Positions 8,319 through 17,546 of a stretch of 64,000 nucleotides of DNA are shown here, in pieces; position 1 is the first letter of the stretch, and each line of letters begins with the position of its first letter. The position numbers and the translations under genes were made by a program. Below the pieces are notes generated by a model that made no database searches, was not told the DNA's origin, and worked only from the letters and a program-made list of their open reading frames with translations. Source of the DNA: Pseudomonas paracarnis (GTDB lineage Bacteria > Pseudomonadota > Gammaproteobacteria > Pseudomonadales > Pseudomonadaceae). Location: assembly GCF_904063055.1 (NCBI RefSeq), contig NZ_CAJFCN010000016.1, positions 1 to 64,000 on the forward strand, in the 5' to 3' direction.

Positions 8319-8704
8319 GGTAACCACGATGCGAAGCGAGTCGCTCTTGATCTTGCTCTTGATCTGAAGCGCCCCCCCCCAAATCACTGGCGGATTACGG
8401 GCACACCGAGCCCAAGCGAGGTGCCGAGTGGTGGGGCAAGAGCCCTTTGGTTACTTTGGGCTGGGCCGGCATTCCGGCTCTTTTCCAAAGTGCCCCGCTG
8501 TCAGAGCGGAACCCTAAGTGGTCGTGACCGCAGGAATGGATATGTACACGGTATAACAGCGTCGGCTGTCAGGGCGTCATCGCAGGCAAGCCAGCTCCCA
8601 CAGTTGGACTGCGGGGTGTCAGGTAGATAGGCGTCGACTGGCAGGCCGTCATCGCAGGCAAGCCAGCTCCCACAGTTGGACCGCAGGGTGTCAGTTAGAT
8701 AAGC
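8319..8704 (+). repeat. Composite intergenic repeat, short copy, ending in two 72-bp REP units
   Basis: It starts with taaccacgatgcgaagcgag, continues through gcacaccgagcccaagcgag and gtggggcaagag, and ends in two 72-bp units (8561-8632 and 8633-8704), each carrying the REP core atcgcaggcaagccagctcc. The same modules recur at 30114-30710 in the same orientation. This copy lacks the ~105-bp nested hairpin of the other. A homopolymer of ten C lies near 8371-8380. It fills the gap between the flc promoter and the EIIC-EAL gene; no gene is seen in it. Confidence 0.8.
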
Positions 8705-8712
8705 GTCGGCCA

Positions 8713-10782
8713 TCAGACCAACGCCCTGCGCTCACGCACAAAGCGCGGCAACTGATCCCCAGGCAGTGCCTTGCTGAAATACCAGCCCTGGATAAACAAC
8801 TCAGGCCCGTTACTCAAAAAGGCCAATTGCTCAGCCGTCTCAACCCCTTCCACTACCACGCCCAGGTCCAAGGCCTCGCAGAACCGCAACATACCTGTGA
8901 GCACCTGGGCGCCTTTAGGGTCATGCTGGGCAACCACAAAACTGCGGTCGATCTTGATGAAATCCACAGGAAACTGGTGCAGATAGCTCAACGCAGAAAA
9001 CCCAGTGCCAAAATCATCCAGATAGACCTTGGCGCCCATGGCCTGCAACTTCTGGATGGTCTGGCGGGTGGCCGGGATGTCGCTGACCAGCGCGTCTTCG
9101 GTAATTTCCACTGAAACTTGCCCACGGGCCTGGCGAAGAATTTCCACCAGGCGGTCGCCATAGGCGGCGTCCTTGAGCGTGGTGCTGGAAATATTGATGG
9201 TCATCGGCAGTTCAAAACCCACCTTCTGCCATTTCTGATACTGGCGCACAGCCTGGGATGCCACCCACACGTCTACGTCCGGCATCAGCCTGGCGTGCGC
9301 CAGCCATTGCAGGAACTCCCAGGGCGAATGCACCGTGCCCTGGCTGTCCAGGGCGCGCATCAGCGCCTCGCACCCGGTGCACAAACCGGTGCGGGTGGAG
9401 ATTTGGGGTTGAAACTCAAGGTAGAACTCGTAATCGCTGATCTGTTGAATACGGTTCAACTCAGCGGCCTGACGGGCCAATGTCTGGTGAGTGGCCAGCA
9501 CCGGATCGAACTCCAGCAGACGGCCTTTCTCCTCGAGACCGCGAAAGGTCATGTCAAGGGATTTGAGGTACACCGTGCCGCCATCGCTGGACTGGCGATG
9601 AATCGCCCTGACGTAGGGCGCATACACCAGGGTACCGGCGCCCAACAGAACGATCTGCAACACCACCGCCGCCACATCGCCATGGGTGCTGAGGTACGCG
9701 TTGAGCAGCACCGGGGCGGTAAAGGGCACGCTGGCCACCGCCGGTGAGACCCAGCCCAGTTGCACCACCATCAACGCCACCATCGCGTTGAACGCCGGCA
9801 CCAATAGAAATGGTATGAACAGGCGCGGGTTGAGGATGATCGGCAAACCGAACAACAGCACTTCGCTGACATTGAATAATGACAGCGGCAAACTGGCCAC
9901 CGCCAGCAAGCGCATGGACTGGCTCTTGGAAAATAGCAGGATCGCCAATAACAGGCATAAGGTTGCGCCCGAGCCACCGATAAACGCAAAACTGCCCAGC
10001 AAGCCGTTGTTGAGCAGGTACAGCACCGGCTCCCCCGCCGCCAACGCTGCGCCATTGAGCGCCACCGCCTGGTCCAATGCATCGAATAACGGCTGCATGG
10101 CATACACGCCGTGAATCCCGAAGAACCACAGCAGCGAATTCATCAGGGTGACAAACAACCCGCTGCCGTAAGGCGTCTGCAACGCATCAAGCACCTGCGG
10201 CCCCTGGATTTGCGCCACATGGGGGATCAACAGCAGCAACGACAACACCGCCACCAACGACAAGGCCGTGAGTGCGCCGGGTATCACCATGTTGATGGTG
10301 CCCTTGAGGTTATGGCCGACCAGGTCCTGGTTGACCAGGCGCGTCCAGCGAAAGCGGTGCAGCCAGGCGATGGCCGGCACATTGATCAAGGGCGAAGCAA
10401 TGGCAATAAACAACAGGAACGTGGCCGAAGCACGCGGGTACTCACGCAGCACGAAGGTTGCGACCACTACATGGGCCAGGCACAGGAAGGCGACCGGCAG
10501 TTGTGGCAGACGGTGTTGAATCGCCAACATGTAACCGATGGAGGCCGCCACCAGCAACGGGATCACCGAGCTGATCTGTTTATGCAGCCCGGCCAGGAAA
10601 CTCACCACCTGCGCATCGAACCCCAGCGCCAGGGCGCATTCGGACAGGATAAGGAAACCAGCGGACACCAACAGGCACGGCAGTATCCACAGCAGCCCCT
10701 CCCGAATCGCACGCAGCGACTCCGTGCTGGCCAGGACCGCCAGGCGCTGTGTCAGGAAAAGTTTGAACAGGGTGTGCGCCAT
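8713..10782 (-). CDS. PTS EIIC-like membrane domain fused to EAL c-di-GMP phosphodiesterase
   Basis: 689 residues from the ATG at 10782 (AGAGGA 6 bases upstream; the GTG at 10803 is less likely). Residues ~1-405 are a multi-span EIIC of the lactose/cellobiose type, retaining the substrate-site G-I-H-G (His224) and N-V-S-E (Glu307, where the family has N-x-x-E-P). Residues ~440-680 are an EAL domain with E-A-L at ~472, D-D-F-G-T-G and E-G-V-E-T, so it should hydrolyse c-di-GMP. No EIIA or EIIB is nearby. The likely role is a membrane sensor in which sugar binding tunes phosphodiesterase activity rather than transport; the ligand is unknown. Confidence 0.85.
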   Translation of the reverse strand: MAHTLFKLFLTQRLAVLASTESLRAIREGLLWILPCLLVSAGFLILSECALALGFDAQVVSFLAGLHKQISSVIPLLVAASIGYMLAIQHRLPQLPVAFLCLAHVVVATFVLREYPRASATFLLFIAIASPLINVPAIAWLHRFRWTRLVNQDLVGHNLKGTINMVIPGALTALSLVAVLSLLLLIPHVAQIQGPQVLDALQTPYGSGLFVTLMNSLLWFFGIHGVYAMQPLFDALDQAVALNGAALAAGEPVLYLLNNGLLGSFAFIGGSGATLCLLLAILLFSKSQSMRLLAVASLPLSLFNVSEVLLFGLPIILNPRLFIPFLLVPAFNAMVALMVVQLGWVSPAVASVPFTAPVLLNAYLSTHGDVAAVVLQIVLLGAGTLVYAPYVRAIHRQSSDGGTVYLKSLDMTFRGLEEKGRLLEFDPVLATHQTLARQAAELNRIQQISDYEFYLEFQPQISTRTGLCTGCEALMRALDSQGTVHSPWEFLQWLAHARLMPDVDVWVASQAVRQYQKWQKVGFELPMTINISSTTLKDAAYGDRLVEILRQARGQVSVEITEDALVSDIPATRQTIQKLQAMGAKVYLDDFGTGFSALSYLHQFPVDFIKIDRSFVVAQHDPKGAQVLTGMLRFCEALDLGVVVEGVETAEQLAFLSNGPELFIQGWYFSKALPGDQLPRFVRERRALV

Positions 10783-11103
10783 GGGCCGTCCTCTGCCTGT
10801 CACCGACTGCCGCTGAAGATCAGGGCCGGAAACACCCGCTAACGCTACACGGCCTGATAGCCGAAGCGAAAGCCTTTATCCCCGTCCCTGCCCGGCTTTT
10901 TTACCAGTGAATGCCGGGTTGCTAGACTAAATCCCTACAGATTTATCGAACTTTCTGACTTGAATCATCCCCTAAGGCTGTCTGAGTCGGTATCATCCGC
11001 ACGGTTTGTGCGTGTTAAAGGATGTTACAACCTGTCTGATAATGGGTACGCACTCAGGGAATCTTGCCTGGAACGACAACAGGCCAAAGGAGAGAACCTC
11101 ACT
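10783..11103. other. Divergent intergenic region
   Basis: About 320 bases between the EIIC-EAL gene and the small membrane protein gene. It must hold both promoters. I see no clear operator, terminator or small gene in it. Confidence 0.4.
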
Positions 11104-11382
11104 ATGCAAGACAAACGCTCAAGTCACATGCGTCCTCTGTTTGTCACCATCCTGCTGTGGTTGTGCAGCGTGGTGTTGCTGTTTGTAATCAAGAACCTCA
11201 TTGAGTTGTTTACCGGGCCTGTGGCTGAAACCTGGGTAGACCTGACCCTGGTGCTGGTCGCTTACCTGATGTTTTTCTTGCTGGCGCCGTTGCAAAACTG
11301 GATGCAGCGCAGGTCGCGCAAGCGTGCCCGCCATCACCTCAACGCACGCGCGTCCGATAGCAACTCTCACCCTTCTCATTAA
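11104..11382 (+). CDS. Small inner-membrane protein of unknown function
   Basis: 92 residues from the ATG at 11104, preceded by AAGGAGA; an upstream in-frame ATG at 10960 lacks support. Two hydrophobic segments (about residues 11-32 and 44-64) are followed by a basic tail (R-R-S-R-K-R-A-R) and a Ser/His-rich end, so the C terminus is probably cytoplasmic. It is followed 11 bases later by another small gene, and the two are probably co-transcribed. I do not recognise the family. Confidence 0.7.
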   Translation: MQDKRSSHMRPLFVTILLWLCSVVLLFVIKNLIELFTGPVAETWVDLTLVLVAYLMFFLLAPLQNWMQRRSRKRARHHLNARASDSNSHPSH

Positions 11383-11393
11383 GGTGTCTACCT

Positions 11394-11723
11394 GTGTCGG
11401 CACCCAACGATACGCACCAACTTGCGCTGGACAGATTCCTGCGCGAACAACCGCAGGTCGCTGCCGAGCTGGACAGCCTCAACCCGCTGGTAGCCCAGGC
11501 CAGGGGCGAAACCCTGGCGCAGTATCGCGCCGAACGCCTGCATGAGGCTTTCGAAGCACACGCTGAACAGCAAAAATTATTCGCCTGGGAATTGACCCTC
11601 AAGCTGACGGCCGATTCGACCGAAGCCTTCGAGGCCCAGCGGCGCGAAGTGCATAAAGAAGTCGCACAGATGGCAGGTATGGACTGGGCGCAGTACTGCC
11701 AGTTGCACGGCTTGGCCGTTTGA
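11394..11723 (+). CDS. Conserved small cytoplasmic protein, function unknown
   Basis: 109 residues starting at a GTG with AAGGTG 7 bases upstream. It is soluble, helical, and rich in Ala, Gln and Glu, with no Cys except one near the C terminus and no signal peptide. It probably forms a two-gene unit with the membrane protein before it and converges on stk1, leaving only 8 bases between them. I do not recognise a domain. Confidence 0.65.
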   Translation: MSAPNDTHQLALDRFLREQPQVAAELDSLNPLVAQARGETLAQYRAERLHEAFEAHAEQQKLFAWELTLKLTADSTEAFEAQRREVHKEVAQMAGMDWAQYCQLHGLAV

Positions 11724-11731
11724 CCTTTGCC

Positions 11732-12574
11732 CTACAAGCACCAGCGTGCTCGGTTGCGCCCCATGACGTGACGCAACTCGGCGACCGTTATGCTTCGGTG
11801 CTGCGGGTCTATCGCCAACGCTGCCTGTAACGCCACCCAGCAATGCCTGGGCAACTGCGCGGGCCGGGGCAGACAGACCGTGGAGGCGCGCTCCCCAACG
11901 CGCTTGCCGTGGGCCAGTTCGTACAGGACGCAGGCCACGCCGTACAGGTCGGCAGCGGCGGTCAGCGCACCGCCGGCCAACAGTTCCGGGGCGGCGTAGG
12001 CAGGTGTCCAGGCATTGAAACGACTGCGGCTGACACTCGGCAAACCCATTGCGGCGCCTGCTTGAGCCTGGCCCAGGCCGAAATCGAACAAGCGCACGCC
12101 CTCCTCGCCCACCATGACATTGGCTGGTTTGATATCACCGTGCAGAACGTCTTGCTGGTGGGTGTAGACCAGCGCATCCAGCAACTGCACGGCGATGGGT
12201 CGCAACTCCCGCCAGGGCAAGCCATAGGGGCACTCCAGCAGCAGGCGGTCCAGCGTCACTCCTTGCAGCAACTCCATGGTGAAAAACGCGACTTGACTGT
12301 GTGTATCGACCTCAAACGAAAACGCCCGTACCACATGCGCGTGCCTCAGGCTGCGGGTCAACGCAAACTCGCTGTACAACAACACATGCGCGTCGGGGCA
12401 CTGGGAAATGGGTTCGTCGAGTAGCTTGATCGCGACCTTGGAACAGGGTTCGCCCAATTGCTCGTGCAACAGGTCGCGCGCGCGGTACACCCTGCCCATG
12501 CCACCTCTGCCCAAGACACGTTCAAGGTGATAGCGCCCAGACAGTAAACGGCAGGCTTGAGCTGCCGAGTTCAT
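11732..12574 (-). CDS. stk1: T6SS serine/threonine kinase Stk1
   Basis: 280 residues covering just a protein kinase domain: Gly loop G-R-G-G-M-G at 22-27, catalytic Lys50 (V-A-I-K), H-G-D-I-K-P-A-N at 145-152 (HGD variant of HRD) and D-F-G at 164-166. No transmembrane segment, unlike PpkA. It overlaps stp1 by 4 bases and ends the T6SS operon, in the same place as stk1 of the P. aeruginosa H2-T6SS. The likely substrate is the FHA protein encoded upstream in the operon, with Stp1 reversing the phosphorylation. Confidence 0.9.
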   Translation of the reverse strand: MNSAAQACRLLSGRYHLERVLGRGGMGRVYRARDLLHEQLGEPCSKVAIKLLDEPISQCPDAHVLLYSEFALTRSLRHAHVVRAFSFEVDTHSQVAFFTMELLQGVTLDRLLLECPYGLPWRELRPIAVQLLDALVYTHQQDVLHGDIKPANVMVGEEGVRLFDFGLGQAQAGAAMGLPSVSRSRFNAWTPAYAAPELLAGGALTAAADLYGVACVLYELAHGKRVGERASTVCLPRPAQLPRHCWVALQAALAIDPQHRSITVAELRHVMGRNRARWCL

Positions 12575-13293
12575 GGCTGCACCACAACCGCAGTCAGGTC
12601 ATCGCGTATCGGCCGGCGCAACGCCGCTGCAAATAGCCGTTCCACTGCCCGTTGAGGCGTGCCCATGCTCAACGCCCGCCCCAGGTCAACGTGGCTGAGG
12701 GCCTGATACAAGCCATCACTGCACAACAAAAATACATCCCCAGGGCGGGTACGCAGTTCCAGTACCTCCAGATGCAACCGCGAACGCGCGCCAACGGCCC
12801 GGGTCAAGGCCCTGGCACCCGGGTAAGCCTGGGCTTGCGCCACACTCAACTGACGCTCGTCCATGAGGCGCTGCAGCAGCGAGTGGTCCTTCGACAATTG
12901 GTAGAGGCTCTGGTCGCGCCATAAATAGCAGCGACTGTCTCCCGCCCATAGGCAGGCCGCCCGGCCCTTCTCCAACAACAGGGCGACCACGGTACTGCCC
13001 ATCGTCACTTCACTGGTTGCGCCAGGTTCTGTCCATGCGCGTCGTACTCCTTGGTTGACGTCCTGCAATTTGTTGCGAACCGCCTGAATACGCTGGTCAA
13101 GGTTGCCGTCAGCCGACACTGAAGCCAAGTGGCTGACTATCCACTGGCTGGCGACATCCCCGTGCCGATACCCGCCCATGCCGTCCGCCACCGCCCAGCA
13201 ACCCGTGCTCGGGTTGTCCAGGAATGCATCCTCATTGCGCAACCGCGCCAGGCCTCGCTGCGTGCGCCCGGCGCTGCGCCACGGGGCTTCCAT
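12571..13293 (-). CDS. stp1: T6SS PP2C-type phosphatase Stp1
   Basis: 240 residues from the ATG at 13293, 5 bases after the tssM stop; an alternative ATG at 13332 would overlap tssM. PPM/PP2C metal and catalytic motifs are present: R-N-E-D (19-22), A-D-G-M-G-G-Y (36-42), and a C-terminal R-D-D-L-T-A-V-V-V. A cytoplasmic Mn/Mg-dependent phosphatase expected to oppose Stk1 in threonine-phosphorylation control of T6SS assembly. Overlaps stk1 by 4 bases, which suggests translational coupling. Confidence 0.9.
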   Translation of the reverse strand: MEAPWRSAGRTQRGLARLRNEDAFLDNPSTGCWAVADGMGGYRHGDVASQWIVSHLASVSADGNLDQRIQAVRNKLQDVNQGVRRAWTEPGATSEVTMGSTVVALLLEKGRAACLWAGDSRCYLWRDQSLYQLSKDHSLLQRLMDERQLSVAQAQAYPGARALTRAVGARSRLHLEVLELRTRPGDVFLLCSDGLYQALSHVDLGRALSMGTPQRAVERLFAAALRRPIRDDLTAVVVQP

Positions 13294-13298
13294 CGGGG

Positions 13299-16200
13299 TC
13301 ACAGCTGCTCCGGCAGGCGAAAGGTGCGCCATGTGTCCATGTCAAACGGACCGGGCGTACGCTGGCTGGTGAGCCGGTAATTGGCGCGCAGGCCGGCGAG
13401 GTCTGCCTTGAGGATCTGTATATTACGGCCGCTGGCGGGCTCTTTCTGCAGCAGGTCCAGAAACCGGAACAACGACCACGCTCCAGTGTCTTTTTCGATG
13501 CCCAAGGGGCGCTGCTCCGCGCCTCTCTCCAAGACGAGGCTGCTGCGCCCATTGTCTGCGTCGGTGGGCCAATGGAACGTCATGGGTACGATCGGACCGT
13601 GGCGATACTCCAATTGCTGGTCGCCAAACCGCAGGATCGCTCGGCTGACCGATGGGTCCAGGCTGTAGGGTGCCAAGGTGAATCGCACGGACAACTCCCC
13701 CGCGTCTTCGGTAAAAAAGCCGCGGCGGATGACCTGGGTCTTCATCAATTGCTCCAGCAGCGCACGGGAAACCGGCAAACTCTGGCCATCCAGCCCACGC
13801 AATCGGTAGCGGCTGCCGTCGGCACTGATAAAAGGCCGCAGGTAGCCCTCATAAAAGCGCGCCATCACCCCGCGTGGCTTGAAGAACTCCTGAAAATCGT
13901 GAAGGGCGACCTCACTGCTGGCGTGCGCATTGAATGGGTAACGTCGGCCAATGGCCTTGGCATAAAGGCTATGCACCTCGCTCTGATAACGTTGGTTGAC
14001 GTGCACATAGGCCTGTTCCAGCAAATGCCGCCAACTGTCATCCGCCATACTTTCGAGCCAGCCGGCAACGGGCAGCGGCAGGCGAGCGGCGGCGTCTCGC
14101 AGATGGCCCAATGCATCCTGCTGGCCCTCCATGCGCTGCCTGGCACGCAGGAAGGCGGCCTGCTCGGGTGCGCTGTCCCGGTTCAAGGCCGTCAAATGCA
14201 GGTGCACTTCATCCAGCAGACGCAAGGCCTGAGTCAGCTCTACGCCGGGGTTCTGCTGCTCATCCAGCAATTGATGCAAAGGCTCAAAGCGGCGCTGCAA
14301 GGCGCGCCGCGGAGCCTCGACAATAGCCGCCTGCCCCGCCGTCAACCTCGACTTGGCCATCTCGCCCAGGTCTGCCGACTGCTGGGCCACTTTGTCCAGC
14401 AGTCCATGGCTTGGCAACAAACGCGTATTTTCACGCACCTGTTGCAAGAGACGAATCAAAGGCGATTGCGCCGACGTCAGGTTCATCAGTTGCTCGGCAT
14501 CCTGGCGCAGGTTGTCAGTCTCTTGCAGCCTGACTCGGCCAAGCGCATCGCTCCAGGCATCGGCATACTCGCTGAAATAACGTTGCTGCAGTTCAGCCAT
14601 CAGGCGCCGCAAGTCCTCGGTCCCCAGGTCGGTACCCTCGCCGAGCACCCAGTTGTCCTGGGTGATGGCGTTTACCAACCGCGGGCCCTGCGCCTCAAAG
14701 TACTGCACATAGCGTTTGGTATAGAACCCCGGCACAGGCGGATCGATAGCGGCGAACACCTTACCCTCGGCCAGCCGCAACGGCTCCAGGCTGCGCGCTT
14801 GTTCGCGCAATACCCGATAGACCCCATCGGCCAACGATTCGCCCCTCAGCGCTTCACGGGCCTGGGCCACCCGCTCCGCGTTGAGTGACACCACAAAAGG
14901 TTGCTCCAGCAGCCGCGCAAGGTGCACATTGAGGCGCTTCTGTGTTGGCATATCCCCGGCAAACCGCACCGACCAAAGGCTTGCAATATGTTCTGCCAGC
15001 CAGGTCGTGTCACGGCGTTCGCGCAGATTGAGCATCAGGTAGGCACGCAGGTCGTCGAGCAGCCGCTCCCGGTCCCCGAGGCTGGCAATTACCTGTTCTT
15101 CCAACTGGGCGGCTGTCCAGGCCAGAAATGGCTTTTGCAGCGCGTGATCATAGGCTTGATCGACGCTGGGACGGCTCAGTTCGCCCTGATACAGCCCGGT
15201 GCGCTCCACCAGGCGTACATCTGCCGGCCCAGGAAAAACCTGGGTCGCCGCCAGTCGCGCGTCCAACAGCGCCAACAGCGCCGTGCTTTCATCGTCGGCC
15301 GCAAGGGCGAGCGGCGGGTGTGAGGTCAGCGCCGACAATTGCGCCAAGCGTTGGTGGTTGACTGAGTAACTGTGCCCCCATAGCCCGCCGACACCGCCAA
15401 TAACCAGCGCTGCAGCCACCGCCTGCGCGCCCTGGCGCCAACGCAGACGTTGTTGTTCCTGAGCCTGCAAACCCGCAAGGTCGGCCTCGGCGAAGATCAC
15501 CTGGCTGAACAGACCCTGCACAAAGCGCGGGTGCCTGCCATCGGCGCAGGTCAAGAAGAACCCTCGCAAACCGTTGATGGGTTGGTAGCGATGTGCGCAA
15601 AACGCCATGTCAACGAACAGGCTGACGCGCTCCCCCATTCGTGCTGCCTGCTGGGGAAACTCCAGCATCTGCCCACGTCGCTCGACATTGCGCTCCTGAT
15701 GCAGTCGCCCAATCAGCTCACTGTTCAAGCGCTGCAATAATTGCTCGACCGCCTGACGAACCTGTGTTGTGTCAGTACCGTCGGCGCAACCTTGCAGGTG
15801 CTGACCCAACACGCTGTCGGCACTTTCTCCAAGGGGTGAGTCAAAGAATTCAGCGAATCCCGGCAATCGGTCGGCGTGGGTCAACACCAGGTAAATCGGC
15901 ACATCCACATGCAACGTCTGTTGGATCTCTTGCAGGCGCGAGTGTACATGGCGTGCGTGATGATCCAGGTCGTATTCGTTGGTGCTCGACAGCATGTCGA
16001 CCGATAGCGTCACCACCACACCGCTGAGCGGCCGCACTCGACGGCGCCACCGGAGCAGATGCAGCAAGGTGATCCAGCCTGCGGCGTCCACTGAAGAGTC
16101 GGGCTGGGTAAGGTAGCGTCCCGGGGTGTCGATCAGCACGCCTTCGTCGCCGAAATACCAGTCACAATGGGCACTGCTACCGATCGGCCGCGTTTGCGCG

Positions 16201-16664
16201 TGGTCCAGCGCCAGCGGCAAGCCCGCTGCCGCCAGCAGCTGTGTCTTGCCACTGCCCGGCTCACCGATCAACAGGTACCAGGGCAACTCATGACGCCAAC
16301 GCGCGTTACGCTCTCCATAATGGCGGGATATCTTGAGCAGGTGCACGGCTTTCTTGAACCGACTGCGCAGGTGCCGGCGTTCGTCCTCCACCCGCGTCAT
16401 CGGCTGTCGGCGCACCTCGCGTTCTGGTCTTTGGCGCCAGGCGGCAAAACCTGGGCCCACAAACGCCATCGCCAGTCCCCATAGCAAGAACACACCGCTG
16501 ATGGTGACCAACCGAGCAGTCGCCCCGGCCCAGATACGGTGATCATCCACTGCCAGCAGCGGCCCCAAGAACCACACCATTGCCGCGCAGGAAAGCACCA
16601 GCAACAGGCTCCACACCCAAATCCTGCCCAGCACGGTGCCCACCCCCTTGAAGAATGCGATCAT
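13299..16664 (-). CDS. tssM: T6SS membrane complex protein TssM (IcmF family)
   Basis: 1121 residues, normal for the family. Two N-terminal membrane spans (~17-36 and ~52-70), a cytoplasmic NTPase-like part with Walker A G-E-P-G-S-G-K-T at 134-141, a third span near 440, then a long periplasmic domain. It forms the inner-membrane core with TssL and the periplasmic link to TssJ. It lies 16 bases after tssL. Confidence 0.95.
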   Translation of the reverse strand: MIAFFKGVGTVLGRIWVWSLLLVLSCAAMVWFLGPLLAVDDHRIWAGATARLVTISGVFLLWGLAMAFVGPGFAAWRQRPEREVRRQPMTRVEDERRHLRSRFKKAVHLLKISRHYGERNARWRHELPWYLLIGEPGSGKTQLLAAAGLPLALDHAQTRPIGSSAHCDWYFGDEGVLIDTPGRYLTQPDSSVDAAGWITLLHLLRWRRRVRPLSGVVVTLSVDMLSSTNEYDLDHHARHVHSRLQEIQQTLHVDVPIYLVLTHADRLPGFAEFFDSPLGESADSVLGQHLQGCADGTDTTQVRQAVEQLLQRLNSELIGRLHQERNVERRGQMLEFPQQAARMGERVSLFVDMAFCAHRYQPINGLRGFFLTCADGRHPRFVQGLFSQVIFAEADLAGLQAQEQQRLRWRQGAQAVAAALVIGGVGGLWGHSYSVNHQRLAQLSALTSHPPLALAADDESTALLALLDARLAATQVFPGPADVRLVERTGLYQGELSRPSVDQAYDHALQKPFLAWTAAQLEEQVIASLGDRERLLDDLRAYLMLNLRERRDTTWLAEHIASLWSVRFAGDMPTQKRLNVHLARLLEQPFVVSLNAERVAQAREALRGESLADGVYRVLREQARSLEPLRLAEGKVFAAIDPPVPGFYTKRYVQYFEAQGPRLVNAITQDNWVLGEGTDLGTEDLRRLMAELQQRYFSEYADAWSDALGRVRLQETDNLRQDAEQLMNLTSAQSPLIRLLQQVRENTRLLPSHGLLDKVAQQSADLGEMAKSRLTAGQAAIVEAPRRALQRRFEPLHQLLDEQQNPGVELTQALRLLDEVHLHLTALNRDSAPEQAAFLRARQRMEGQQDALGHLRDAAARLPLPVAGWLESMADDSWRHLLEQAYVHVNQRYQSEVHSLYAKAIGRRYPFNAHASSEVALHDFQEFFKPRGVMARFYEGYLRPFISADGSRYRLRGLDGQSLPVSRALLEQLMKTQVIRRGFFTEDAGELSVRFTLAPYSLDPSVSRAILRFGDQQLEYRHGPIVPMTFHWPTDADNGRSSLVLERGAEQRPLGIEKDTGAWSLFRFLDLLQKEPASGRNIQILKADLAGLRANYRLTSQRTPGPFDMDTWRTFRLPEQL

Positions 16665-16680
16665 TCATTGCTCCCAGCGT

Positions 16681-17541
16681 TTACAAGGGCGTGCGGACCA
16701 GATCCGACGCCGAAAGTTGAAGGGGGTGCAGCGCGTTTGTACGCTCGTTGCTCAGCACCCAGGCAAACCCTGTGTACATCGCCAACACACACACCAAGGT
16801 GAGGCCGACCCACCAAGTGGCAGGGATGACCCGCACCTGCTTGCGCCGGTCGGTCCGCTGCTGGGCAGGCAGTAGCGCTTGCGCCGCCGGCTCCCCACGT
16901 ACGTGCCTGATCTGGCGATACAAGGCATCGCGGACAGCCTCAAGTTGCGTCACGCCCCGCTCCATCACCCGGTATTTGCCTTCGAACCCCAGGGACAGGC
17001 ACAGATACAGCAACTCCAGCATCGCCAGGTGCTTCACCGGGTCGCGCGTGAGACGCTCCAGCAACTGGAATACTTTTTCGCCGCCAAAGGTTTCGTTATG
17101 GAAGCGGCTCAACAGGCTCATCTTCGACCATTCGCTTTGCGCCCCCCACGGTGTCGTCACCACCGCCTCATCGATCACGCTGCACAACACATAGCGCGCC
17201 GACATGACCTGGCTGTTCTCCACGCCGCCCTGCAAGGCGCGGGTTTCGAACTGAGTCACCGCCAACACTAATCGGTCGTTGAGCGTGCCCAGGTTTTCAC
17301 GGCCGGAGCAGACCCTGATCCCAATAACCTCGAACAATACCGCCAAGGCTGCGGCTACCAGCGGGTTGAGCCCTGTCTGAAAGCTATGCGTATCGAGCCT
17401 GTGGCCGGCGTAGATCATGCGGTCTTCCAACTGTTCGTAGCGCGGCGGCGATGGGAAATCCGTCAACGGCCCCTGGGCAGGCTCATGAGTCTCCCGGTCG
17501 AGCAGGACGGTTTTTTCATCCTGGGTGTATTCACTGTCCAT
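16681..17541 (-). CDS. tssL: T6SS membrane complex protein TssL (DotU/IcmH family)
   Basis: 286 residues. A cytoplasmic DotU domain (N-P-L-V-A-A-A near the start, then Y-V-L-C-S-V-I-D-E-A-V) is followed by one transmembrane helix near residues 243-262 and a short tail. No C-terminal OmpA-type peptidoglycan-binding domain, so anchoring to the wall must come from elsewhere, as in other H2-type systems. It binds TssM and docks the baseplate through TssK. It lies 5 bases after tssK. Confidence 0.95.
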   Translation of the reverse strand: MDSEYTQDEKTVLLDRETHEPAQGPLTDFPSPPRYEQLEDRMIYAGHRLDTHSFQTGLNPLVAAALAVLFEVIGIRVCSGRENLGTLNDRLVLAVTQFETRALQGGVENSQVMSARYVLCSVIDEAVVTTPWGAQSEWSKMSLLSRFHNETFGGEKVFQLLERLTRDPVKHLAMLELLYLCLSLGFEGKYRVMERGVTQLEAVRDALYRQIRHVRGEPAAQALLPAQQRTDRRKQVRVIPATWWVGLTLVCVLAMYTGFAWVLSNERTNALHPLQLSASDLVRTPL

Positions 17542-17546
17542 GGCAT

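Noticed and set aside
13224..14888. A 554-codon plus-strand frame opposite tssM
   Set aside because: Antisense to a complete TssM; no recognisable domain and no ribosome-binding site.
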